A stretch of DNA of 64,000 bases from Protula sp. h YS-2021 (taxonomy: Eukaryota > Annelida > Polychaeta > Sabellida > Serpulidae). The translations under genes and the position numbers were made by a program. Below are positions 1 to 12,033 of this stretch, piece after piece. The stretch lies in the NCBI GenBank assembly GCA_949752745.1, contig OX457032.1, positions 15,513,720-15,577,719 on the forward strand, read 5' to 3'. Each line of letters begins with the position of its first letter. Positions within the stretch are counted from its first letter, which is position 1. Under the pieces are notes generated by a model. The model was not told the DNA's origin and did no database searches. It was given only the letters and a program-made list of their open reading frames with translations.

Positions 1-2026
1 GAATGAACAACGAGCAGAATTGACTGCTACAACTCCAAATGTACCGAAAACTCTGTATCAGACGATCAGCAGTAAAACGGATATTTCGCTTAAGAATTTA
101 TCGTTTTATGCGTGAATTGAAGTTTCACTGCTGTGATAATATTTTTATGGAGAAACTGCAATCTCTGAGTCCCGTCAGCGCTTTCAAAAGGCAGTGTGAA
201 AAATTTTATTCTACTTGATATCTAGAGAAAACGTTACTGCGTAAGACTGGTGCAATGGAATTTTGTTTTGTCAGCGTACGAACATTAATTGGATATGTTG
301 AAAAAGTATGATTAGTCTCGTTTAACCAAGTGGACGAATACCATTACTTTTAGTGGCAAATAAATATGTTAGAAAATTTTTCTTTATTTAAAAAACTATC
401 CTTTACACTCTTATGTCCCCAATGCCTATGTTTGTCTGGCTCAAAGTCTCTGTTGCTGGTCTCACTTCTTACTCAGATGGGTCTAAGCTCTGCCACGCCA
501 AAAATGTTCGTCTACAGTTAACATACAGCCAAATCGGATTTTTGCAAGAGAAAATGCTATTGGAAATCATGGACTTATCGAAGGTTAATAGAAAATCTTG
601 TGCATAAGGTCTTAACACACTTTCGCAGCATCCGCCTTCGCCAGACAAGGAGAATACACCAATGCTATAGATGTGTAAGTAGAGCAGGCTACAGATCAAA
701 TAAAACATAAAGTCGTAAAGTAGGACTGATGTGAAGCCTGACAAGGACAGAGGACTCGCAAGTGATTGATCAGTTATGTTCGAGCTATCCATTTGCTTTC
801 AAGAGATGTAAACGGTCTTGGCCTCGAATCTTCCCAGTCCTGTTATTTGATGTTTCAAAAAATCACCAGATAGAGTCCTGTCACATATGCCTCTCATCTT
901 AATCATTTAATAACACTCGATTCATTCGAAATAAAATAAAAACCACATTACAACAGGCATGTATGTAGTTTCATTCCAGCCATCAGACACGTGTTTCCAT
1001 ATTACGATGCCTAGGGCGGCAGATTGCTTTCTTTGGGTTTAGTTCCGATTCTGTCGACGGTTCCCTAAATCTTCACGGTGGCCATGAGGGTCCTAAAGAA
1101 ATGAGGCAAGCAATGGATCTACTTTTTCATTATTACACACCTGCTTGTTGGCAAGTTCAGACAAGGATGGCCTCGAAGCACAGTTTATTCTTGCTGCTGA
1201 AGCAATATTTTGCGTTAAGTCACCTGTTGAAGTCTTTAATCGAAAACTTTACTACGCAGCATTGACCATTCCCTTCTTCGCAATTCATTAAACCCTAAGG
1301 TCTGAATATGGAAGATTCAAGGTTATATTTCAGTTAGTAGTGTCTCCTCCAAAACGAGTTTCAAATGGTAGTTTCTTGATTTTTACATCGGGGCAGGCTG
1401 CCGCATAATCGCTACGTCTTTCCCTTGCAGCTGTCAGATCCAACCCAGAAGGTGTCAGACTCAGAAAGATATATTATCACTTGGTTGGACTTCATTTGTC
1501 AAGGTCATTCCAGGGGCTCAATGTGGGATTATTATATTTTCTTGCACATCAGTGTTCTTGAGGCTATCGTACCCAGGCGTGAGCCAAATGAGGTACGTTC
1601 ATGTAATCTGGCACCTTTCAACATGTCAATAATGTTATGATATCGAATACGCACATAGTGATTATATGAGTGTAAGGTAGATCTCGTTTTGGTGAAATAG
1701 TTTCTGTAAGTGAATAACAGCAGATATATTATCATCAAATCATGTTTTATTCTGAATTATAGTCTCCTTTAGAAATTAATTACGGCAAGTGAAAAGAAAG
1801 GTATTAAATAAGAAACTTTGAAGTACACATACGTTTATTACTAAACGAAAGGTCAAACCCTCTCCGTTTTTTTGTCGCTCGATGTGTGATATGACATTAA
1901 GAATTCATTAATTTTGGAAACAATTTAATCGTTGTGTTATAGTTGTGACACCTGGGTAACTGTTATTACAATGCGGATCATACAATAACTTAAGATTAGT
2001 AACATTTTGTCTAGGTATCTAGTAAA

Positions 2027-2126
2027 ATTCGTTGTTATTCAACAGCCAGCCTCTTCGGCGGTTCAATCTGTTGTTTGTAACACCTTTATACTCTTCATAT
2101 ACACAGCTGTTTCATAACAACGGACG
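2027..2126. mobile_element. Small MITE-like element, copy A of the CGTTGTT-end family
   Basis: The left end reads CGTTGTTATTCAACAGCC and the right end, read on the other strand, CGTTGTTATGAAACAGC, so the element has imperfect terminal inverted repeats of about 17 bp. A second, longer copy with the same ends is at about 49218-49425. No coding capacity; a target-site duplication is not clear. Confidence 0.5.
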
Positions 2127-2365
2127 AAATTATAAAAGTGAACGGAATAAGATAACAGGCAAAGTTAAATATTGAAATGACATTGAACTAATATGGCTTT
2201 ATTTGTTTTTCTTATCCAAACGTATGTCGTAGACACCATGCGGATCAATTCTGGCCCTTAATATTTTCTAAAGAATTTTTTAATTGTCGTCTGGGGGATA
2301 TGCCTCGGATGCGTTCTTTGAAAGTTTTGGAGATTCTAGTATGAACACCGCTGTGGTGTTGAGGT

Positions 2366-2412
2366 AAAAAAAAACAAAAAAAAAAAAAAAAAAACAAAAA
2401 AAAAAAAAAACA
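2366..2412 (+). repeat. A-rich tract immediately 5' of the TTC17 start codon
   Basis: About 46 nt almost entirely A with a few C interruptions, ending roughly 30 nt before the ATG at 2441. It would lie in the 5' leader if transcription starts upstream. It may be the tail of an old retroposed insertion or simple repeat expansion. Confidence 0.8.
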
Positions 2413-2440
2413 AAGAAGTGCTCAGTAAATAGCCACGAAG

Positions 2441-2554
2441 ATGGCGACCGTGATCGTCTTTTTGATGTGTTCAGGGATATTTTTTCCGAATGTTGTCCCA
2501 GCTAGAGGAGCTACACACTGGGTTGTAACTGAAGATGGAAGAATTCAGGCACAG
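2441..2554 (+). CDS. TTC17: TTC17 exon 1: signal peptide and ATHWVVTEDG motif
   Basis: 38 codons ending in phase 0 at donor CAG|GTGTGT. Residues 3-16 are strongly hydrophobic (VIVFLMCSGIFF), followed by a likely cleavage region near ARG|ATH. The ATHWVVTEDGRIQ stretch is the family's mature N-terminal signature and fixes the gene identity. The start is supported by purine at -3 and G at +4. Confidence 0.93.
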
Positions 2555-5500
2555 GTGTGTGGAACAGTTGTTTTAGAGACCAAAAGCATTTCACATGAGT
2601 AAACAGGACCAAGACCAGCTGTTCTTCCTACTTTACGTATATTCCTAGATGACTCTTGCGCTCTTCCTATGACAGCAAGAGTCGTAGTTCCTACAATAGG
2701 AAATGTCATTGAGGTCAATTTTCAAATCTCGGGACACGACTTGGGTCAACGGTGTTATTTTAAAAAGGATGCATCACATAACTGGCCCAATTATAAATTA
2801 TGGCGCACAAGTTTTACGAGTATGGTCAGATAACAATTTTCTACTGAGAAATTTTATGTGTTTTCTTGATATCAGCATATTGAATCACCCATTATCGCCC
2901 ACAACAACAGTGAATCCACAGTTGTAAAACCACTCTTTACTCTAGTTTGGGAGTTTCGCTGATGTCGAAAATAATTCGCCAGGGTACTTCTCAGTGTGCT
3001 TTTTAAGAAAAAGCCTGCCAGTTCGTAGTCCTAGATGACTCTTGCAGTCTTCCTATGACGGCAAGAGTCATAGTTCCTATAATAGGAAATGTCATTGATG
3101 TCAATTTTCAAATCTCGGCGCACGACTGGGGCCAACGGCGTTATTTTAGAAAGGGTGCACCACATAAATGGCCCAATTATAAATTATGGCGCACAAATTT
3201 ATGGTCAAATAACAATATTTTACTGAGAAAAATATGTGTTTTCTTGAGATTAGGATATCGATTCCCTCATTATCGCCCACAACAACAGTGAATCCACAGT
3301 TGCAAAATCACGCTTTACTCTAGTTTGGGAGTTTCGCTGAGGTCGAAAATAATGCGCCAGGATACTTCTCAGTGTGCTTTTAAAGAAAAAGCCTGCCAGT
3401 TCGAGCCTCGGTGTCCTTGAACGTGCGCCGAAAGATTCAGAGCCTAAAAAATTGAGATCATTGGCCATTTCTATTGAAGGTACTGTGACCCTTTCTGTCC
3501 GAGGAATATACAAAGGGTCCGCTGGGACTAGCCAGTTCGAGCCCCGGTGTCCTTGAACGTGCGCCGAAAGATCCAGAGCCTCGAAAATTGAGTTCAATGG
3601 CCATTTCTATTGAAGAAAACGTGACCCTTTCTGTCCTAGGAAGATAGAAAGGGTCCGCTGGGATTACTTTACGTACGGTACCAGCAGTAACCTAGGTCTT
3701 TTGCCAGTGTTCGTGCAAATTCGCCATCCCGAAAATATCATTTTGTCTCGCCAATTATCACCCGAAAGGTCGGTTAAATAAAACAACACCCCTTTAAATG
3801 GTAGGACTATATAAACCAGTTCATATTCTCCATTTTTGTACTTGTACTCGTATACGAGTACCTTTTCTTTTAATAATTAGTCGTTTATGTGGTTATTTAA
3901 TAATATAATATCAAAATTCTTAGATTTCGGGGTGACAAAATAATATGGCGGATTAAAGTTGTCCAAAAATATTTTGCCCGGAAATATTTAATTTCCCTAT
4001 AACTCAACACAAACACTAGAGTTTACTTTGTAATTCTCTAGAAACATGTCTTAAATTCTACACTTTCGACATTTCAAAGGGGAACTCCATTACACCGAAA
4101 ACAAAAAAAAAGTAATCGTTGAAAACCCACCCAAAGTGGCGGACGGACGTAGGGTACTGGTACAATTTTGTCGAAAAGATTGGCCTTTCGATAGTTTCCT
4201 TTTGTGATAAACGTATAAAGAAATGATACTCGTAGAGAAAGGCCAGCAAAATTAGTAAAATTCTCGTAAAATAAAATAAACCGATCCACATTGTCATCCT
4301 CGTTTGAAATTTACGCAAAAAAGGACTACAGTTGTTGGGGAAATAAACATAGAAGCAGACAAACACAGAAAGCAATGGAGAAATCCATCAAAATCACTTT
4401 GAAATAGATACAATGCTCTTTTTGTGTTAGTAACCCATTATGATAATGCCATAAATAAAATTTCCCGCTTTCCAATAAAGTTTTGACACCCTCTATATAC
4501 GCCGTGGTAGAGAAAATCAATTTTAATGTATTTCAGTTTCCTGTACTGAGCATGCGCACTCGAAATGATGAACTGGCGTGTGGTTTTTAAATACTAATGG
4601 CTTATTGAATATGAAAAGTCGTATATTGAAATTTTTATTGTTTTATTTCCTGGTCATTTCTTCATAATGTCTCCAAGTAAATTTTCAGTGGAAACGACAT
4701 TACCATCGGAAAGGTTCGAAAATTTTCTTATTCCGAAATAAGCGAGTTATTGCTTACAATGTTGTCGAAAATTTTGCAGTTGGTTCTAAAATTTAAATTT
4801 TCTTATTCCAAATAAGCGGGTTTTTGCTTACAATTTAGTCGAAAATTTTGCAGTTGGAAGGCTGCTTTAGCCATTATCGGACCAGGCATATATATATTGT
4901 ATATATGGCATTAGCGAGACCAAATATATTTTGCATATTTTAAATTTTCTTATGCATTTATTTGAATTTTTGGGCGTTTTTGATTAAAAGTCATTTATAA
5001 AGATTAAAGCTATAAAGTCATGCATAAAATAAAAAATATTTACATATATAATATTATTTGTAAAGTCGAAATTGTAAGGCGGTCTCGCTAATGCGTATTT
5101 TTTTTTACAATCTATAACATATAAGACAAAATAATAGAACTAAAAATGTATCAAAAATAATAAAATCTCACAAATATTGGATTGGAAATGATATTCCAAT
5201 ATTAATTCTGTACAAAAACATTAAAATTTAATGCTTTCAACAAATATGTCACATGTAACACCGAAGTTAAAACCATCGAGACCGGCTTTTGTTCCCGATA
5301 ATTTCCCGATCGCGATAATGTCTATTTTAAAGAATATTCGGTCCCGACAATGCCTAAGTAAAAGATACATATACATATTAAATGTTTCCAACTAGAATAT
5401 ATATATATTATATTGTAATATATATATTGTAATTAGGAAAGATAAAAAGGTATCAAGTGAACAGAATTTCTATAACTAATTAAAAATTGTAACAAATAAC

Positions 5501-8500
5501 AATCAACGGTAGACCTTAATCGTTAAAAATTGCTCAGCATTTTTTATATTAAAGCAGTTAAGGTTTAAAATTGAGGAATATGTTTTTGGAGGACGGGGGT
5601 GGGTGGGGAGTGTTGATATGTGATAGCCAATATTCACCGGAGGTGTATATATGTGACATGTAGTATTCATCGGGTGAGGGGTAGGGTGGTGAATATTTGA
5701 TAGTATGAGAAACTTAATTTTCACCGGGGTGGAGGTTTCGATGGGGATGAAAATTTGATGCTACACCGACATTCCAAACAATGTGCGGCCTGCCCATTCG
5801 GAGTTACAGTTGTGGAGAAGGTGATATTTTTTTTCACATATTATTTATTTAAGGTCCTTGCGAGTTGGCGTTAAATTATCTGTATCTTTTTTTCCAAAGC
5901 TTGATTCGGTCTTCAACATGCGTCGCCCTTACGACTTCATGTCCCTTCTAAAGCAAGGAGAACGAGCCGTGATGCTGGATGATTTGAAGCAGGAGCTGAT
6001 TGATCGAAAAACTGAAATAGATAAAAATGAAGATAAAGACACAGGTACGGTTGATATACAGCTTTTGATCCGGCTGGGTATGCCCTTGAGAACGCAGGGT
6101 ATTTCGTTCTGTTGTATATTTCAGTCGTTATTTTCTGCACATGTAATACTGTTGAAAATTATACATTAAAAATTAAAACAGAAGGTTGTTATACCTTGAG
6201 CCTAATCACGCTTCCAAATGAAAGATCCAGCAATTCCAGGTTTATGCTGCAAGCCAACCCGCGTAAAAATGAAAGAATAAATAGGAGAGGTATATGAAAA
6301 TAAGTTATTTCAGAATATGATAGTGTTGACAATGGGAAACTATTTCAAAAGTTTTTATAATAGCATAGTGATTATTCAAAGAAATTTTTCCGAATAATAC
6401 TCTATTCATTGCTTTTCGTATTTTATTTGGAATGCCCAAAATGTGATCTGGCTTAATAGTTTTGTAGCTACAACAGAACTAAAGGTGTGTTAAGTTCAAA
6501 TCAAAACACGAAATTGACACGAAATTTTGCCACTGGTCGCTCTTTGCACACATGTTTAAGCCGAGACACTGCAAGTTCATTATAACTCTTGTATAGGACT
6601 GGAACAGCGGTTTTATAAGACCAATCCTGACTGTGTGGCGGCAGAAAAACCACTGCCAGAGTTCGACCTTTACATCAGCACAGTTTTGCCCTTAGAAAAT
6701 AAAGGAATCAGGTCAGTGTGCAAGAATCAGGTTCTTGTAATCCAGCTGAAAAATTCAAAAGTTAAATGTAGTAAACAGTGATTTATGTAAAGTCTCAGTC
6801 ATACTTGTTTTCTTTGTGCGTGTAAGCAATGAGCTTGGTTTTAGAGCCTCACAGCGTTTGCTCAGAAATGTTCAGGATATATTGTCATGTTATTTTTAAT
6901 GTTTTATGCCAACTGCCAAGAAATGCTCCTTGTGTTACTGGTTATTTCTGTATTTAGCGTGTATTTCTGATTGTCATAACCACAAGCCTCAAGAACAACA
7001 TATATTTTGAACTGCACAAAAGTAAAATCACAAACAGAAATTGTGATGAAGTTTTTATCGTTGTTTCAGACCGGAGGAACACATTAATTTCAAAGCGCCA
7101 CCTTGTGCCGTGCCCGTGCCACCAGACTGTACTGCAGTAGGGGTAGACCTCGACTTCAGTATGCATGCTTTTGAACACCTGCAGGTAGCCATTTTTTTTA
7201 ATTGTGCGAGATACATGTACTATTGCTGGGGGCGGATTTGAGGGATATATATATATATGTTACAGGGAATCTGTGAAATTATGGATTTCATGAAATCCCT
7301 AGTGGATTTATGTAATAACTTGCTCAATCAATTTCGATGTTTTTATTGCGAATTTTACCGAAATTAATAGTAGATTTTGAAGTAATAAACTGAAAGCCTT
7401 CGATTGTCAAACTATCATACATGAGATACTCCAGTACCTGAATTTCGCGATATTTTTATCCATCGTAACTTATGTCACATTTCACGCCAAATTCTGTTAT
7501 TTTGGATGGTAATGTTATAAATTCCCATTCCTTTCGGTGTGAAAAGGGATACACAGTTTTGAAGAACCACTAAACAGCCTTCCTGAATGGATAATTTTTC
7601 AAAATAGTTTTATAATCAATATGAGCTTAATCATTACACGAATTCCCTAGGGATTTCATGAAATCCCTAATTACACAGATTCCCTGTAACATATATACTT
7701 TCCAGGGCCATTTTATCGGACATTCCAGGACCTCTTTCCAGGACGTATATATATATATATATATTGAACAGTCGGGGAAACGTCCTAGAAGTGGTCCTGG
7801 AAATTCCTGGAAAAGTCCTCGAAATAGACTGTCTTAGCTTTGTACGAACCCTCTATGTTGGATGATCTTAGCCGAATCGTATTTTTAATTCGACTTCGAA
7901 TTAAGAATCCCCTCCTAGAAACAAACACACATGCGTATTTATTTATTTTTTTAGCGTCAACAATGTTTTCCCCCAGCACCGTAGAGGTTCCCAAGTCCTA
8001 GGAACAGCTTCTAAAAAGCAACTACGGTGCAAAGTACACAGCATTTAAACATTTTGATGGTTATATGGGATGTGTGTAATCGGACATTCCGTAAAATTAC
8101 GAGGGAATTGGTATAAAAAGAAATCTACTAGATATTTTGAACGTCTTGTAAAGGTGTGTGATATCGGAATTCAAAACTTAAGGAAACGTTAATAAAATGC
8201 TTGTTTTCATTTCAACAGAAAATCTATATATATCGTGTAGGTTACGGCAAATGTCTCGCCTAGTCTCGTATACGATTATGTAGGAATTATATAGTCCACT
8301 ATGTAGTCTGAAGTGTATTTGAGTGGAGTGCGGCCATGGGAGACAGAGTAAGAATATACTGTATGTTGATTGCCAGAAGTAACTGCTTATTATTTTGTGT
8401 GTCGTATTTGAAAGCTGCAAATGTTATTCTCCTGTTTTGTAAAAAAAAAAAAACTTCCTTAATTTTGGCAGGACTTTGTGCAGGCTAGGCTTAGAGCGCC

Positions 8501-11500
8501 TCACTGGTTGTAAAAATGCAGGCAACAAGGAAGTGGGCATGTGCTTGACATTTTAAATGTTCACTGTCCAAAGTCTGTTTTTTCACTCTAACACAGGACT
8601 CGGGTGGGGGAGAGGTAATTCCACAAAAGGACGACTTAAACTTTAGTTAAACATTGATAATATAACAAGATATATGTTTTAAAATTACCAAGCAAAAAAG
8701 GCACGAGACTACCTTCACGAAGGTGCGAAAGGGTCAGAAAGTGTACGAAACGACTTTTGCGGAAGTAAGAAACGGTCGGTACGAAGGGTTCCTGGACCCT
8801 TCGTACCCTTGCCTTTTCGTACCGTTTGGGTCCTTCTTACCTTTGCCATCTCGTACCATTTGAACACTTCGTACCGTAATTTCTTTTTTGCCATTTCGCA
8901 TCCTTGCAAGAGAAGTTCGTACCGCTGTTAACCGCATCGTAATTCCTTGCTGTTATTAAAACAACGGGGGCCCGCGCGACTTCAGTTACATTATTCCCGA
9001 GTATATTTACCCGAGTTAATAATAAGACTTGTTTTCAATGGTCCTCTAGTCTGCTGTTGAGGTAGTGTAAAATGTCAGCAGTACATGGTCCAACTGGTCA
9101 TCGGAAAGAAAAAAAAGAGAAACATTTCACAACGAACAGGTCCTTATAAACTCTGCTGAACACAATTACTGCGTGATGAAAAAAATGCGAAAAAAGTTAT
9201 TTCCTCTCCGTCTTCGCTGGTCGTTGTCCCCTCATCACTTTTTAAACCCTTTGCTGAAATTTAATCTAAACATTTCAGTCAAAGTATTATTCAATTTCAG
9301 GGCATGAAAGACAGGTCGAATCTGAGTGGCAGTCAGGAGCTGGGGTTGAAAAATGCCATAGCGCACCGCGACAATGTGGACGACTACGGCCATCTCGTCT
9401 ATGAAGCACTTCTAAAGGTCGGTCCTGAGTTAATTATAATCTTTGGGCACATGTGCTATGCCCATTCGTGTGGGGAGTCCGTCGTCCGTCTGTCTGTACA
9501 TTTTTGTTTTCGACTGCTCCTCTTTCAGTTTTAGTCGGATCGCATTAAAATTTTGTGAAAATATTGCCCGCTGAGGGGGATAAATACCCATTATTTTATT
9601 TTGGCAATTCGCCAGTTGTCCATACAAGTTCTCAGAAACTATTAAATCCAGCCTTTTAAAACTTGACACAGTGAAGAAATATGCAGTTGTGCAGTGTCGT
9701 ATTTTTTTAATCGAGCAAACAAAACAACCGGCACATGGGAGTGCATAAAATAGGAGACAAACAATCAGAATTTCCTTTTTTTCTAGCTCCTCATTTACAA
9801 TTTCACAGGAAAAATATATATATATTACAGAGGGGACAAGCTATTAATATTGAAATTGGACAGCAGTTGACGGATCGGTGTTTATTTATGTGATGAAAAA
9901 ATGACACATTTTGCATCGACACTCGGAGGCCTCATTGCATCCTATTTAGCTATGATGACGTTGTCGGAATTGAGCACAAGCTAGATTTTGTGATCGAAAA
10001 CGAAAGTGATGCTGAGTATACATAAAGTAGTTAATAATGGCACTGACATTTCCGCTAACTGTTCGCCATGTTTTGGAGAACAACAAAAAAAAAAACGCAG
10101 CGCCACTTCGTGACTTGCTATTCAGATGACACCAGTGCACCGTCACTTGACGGTTTCGTTTTTTCTCGCATTTCGTGCGAGACCCCGTATGATAAGCAGA
10201 CATCCGAAGTTCTGGGCGCACTGCGGGATATTGTGAGATGTTTGTATCTCAGCCTCGCCCGGGCATTATGCATGTATGTCCCTTGACGGTCTCGTTTTTT
10301 CTCGCACTGCGGGATATTGTGAGATGTTTGCATCTCAGCCTCGCTGAAACTGTATAACTGTATAAAACTGTATTAGCAAACTTTACTGAAAAAGTTGTGT
10401 CGCCTGCAATATCAAAGAAAAAAAAGGCAGCGGTAAATTGTGGTGATTTAGAAAGTTGTAAAATCCAAAGCGTTTGTTTATTCGAGCGTGTGTTCTTAAG
10501 CTGTTATGCACTCAGGCAACGGATAAGATTCCCCTGTAGTCAGTCGCGTGGCAGTGACTCTTTCAGTAGATATGGCGCAATCTATGTGCCGGTGCCTGGC
10601 GGTAGTCCATCCATAGGTCAGCTGTCCCCCTGTACTGAAGGTTTTCTTCCAGAGAGCATCCCACCCCTGTGGGAAGCGTCCATTGAGGGGTGGTGTTTAG
10701 ATTACCTCGTGAAGTCCACATTACTTTGCGATGTCTATAATACCACGTGATGTCTGCGTTACCTTGTAATGTTTATATTATCATTTGCTGTTCACATTAC
10801 CTTGCGATGTCCATATCACCACATGATGTTAACATTATCTTGTTTATGTCTATATTATCATTTGATGTCCACGTTACCTGGGATGTCTGTATTAAAATGT
10901 AATGTCTGCATTACCTTGTGATGTCCATATTATCATTTGATGTCCACATTACCTTTCGATGTCTGTATTACCATGTGATGTCTACATGATCTTGTGATGT
11001 ATATATTGTCATTTGATGTCCACATTACCTTGTGATGCCTGTATCATTTGATGTCCACATTACCCTTACGATGTCTGTATTGCCACGTGATGTCCACATT
11101 ACCTTGTGATGTCTGTATCATTTGATGCCCACATTACTCTTGCGATGTCTATATTGCCACATGATGTCTACATTACCTTGTGATGTCTGTATTATCACGT
11201 GATGTCTACATTACCTTTTGATGTCTTATCATTTGATGTCCAAATTACCCTTGCGATGTCTACATTACCGCATGATGTCATTACCTTGTAATGTCTGTAT
11301 CATTTGATGTCAACATTACCCTTGCGATGTCTATATTGCCACATGATGTCCACATTACCTTGTGATGTCTGTATCATTTGATGTCCACATTACTCTTGCG
11401 ATGTCTATATTGCCACATGATGTCTACATTACCTTGTGATGTCTGTATTATCACGTGATGTCTACATTACCTTTTGATGTCTTATCATTTGATGTCCAAA

Positions 11501-11957
11501 TTACCCTTGCGATGTCTATATTACCGCATGATGTCATTACCTTGTGATGCCTGTATCAAATGATCTCCACATTACCCTTGCGATGTCTATATTGCCACGT
11601 GATGTCTACATTACCTTGTGATGTCTATCGTTTGATGTCCACATTACCCTTGCGATGTGTTATGGAAAGCGTAGAAACGCAGTCACAGGATGGTTTTTAT
11701 TGTGGTGTCTAATTGCTGGAGGAATAAATAGGCGTCAGAAGGCTGCAAATAAACCACGGCAAGCACAGACAGGACTGAAAAGGGCTGCAATGCCTTGTGT
11801 AAATATTGCCTGATACATTATTCACTTGTCGCGTGCTTTCTGCTCCCAACTGAAGTGCTGCCAGTTTTCTCTCTTCCTCGTGTCCTCTCTTTCTGTTTCT
11901 TTTTCTGTGTCTCTTCCTCGTGTCTTTCTCTCCTTCCACGCCCTGTCTCTGTGTCTC

Positions 11958-12033
<76 letters not shown>

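Larger units (their letters stand above)
1..2440. other. Upstream non-coding region and putative promoter side of TTC17
   Basis: No exon with convincing splice sites or recognisable protein was found here on either strand; the open frames are short and composition-driven. The region should contain the TTC17 promoter and 5' leader, but I see no clear TATA box or CpG-rich island that fixes a transcription start. It holds one small inverted-terminal element (about 2027-2126) and an A-rich tract directly before the start codon. Confidence 0.5.

Noticed and set aside
10397..10750. 117-codon open frame in intron 5
   Set aside because: No known similarity, no splice sites in phase, runs into a minisatellite.
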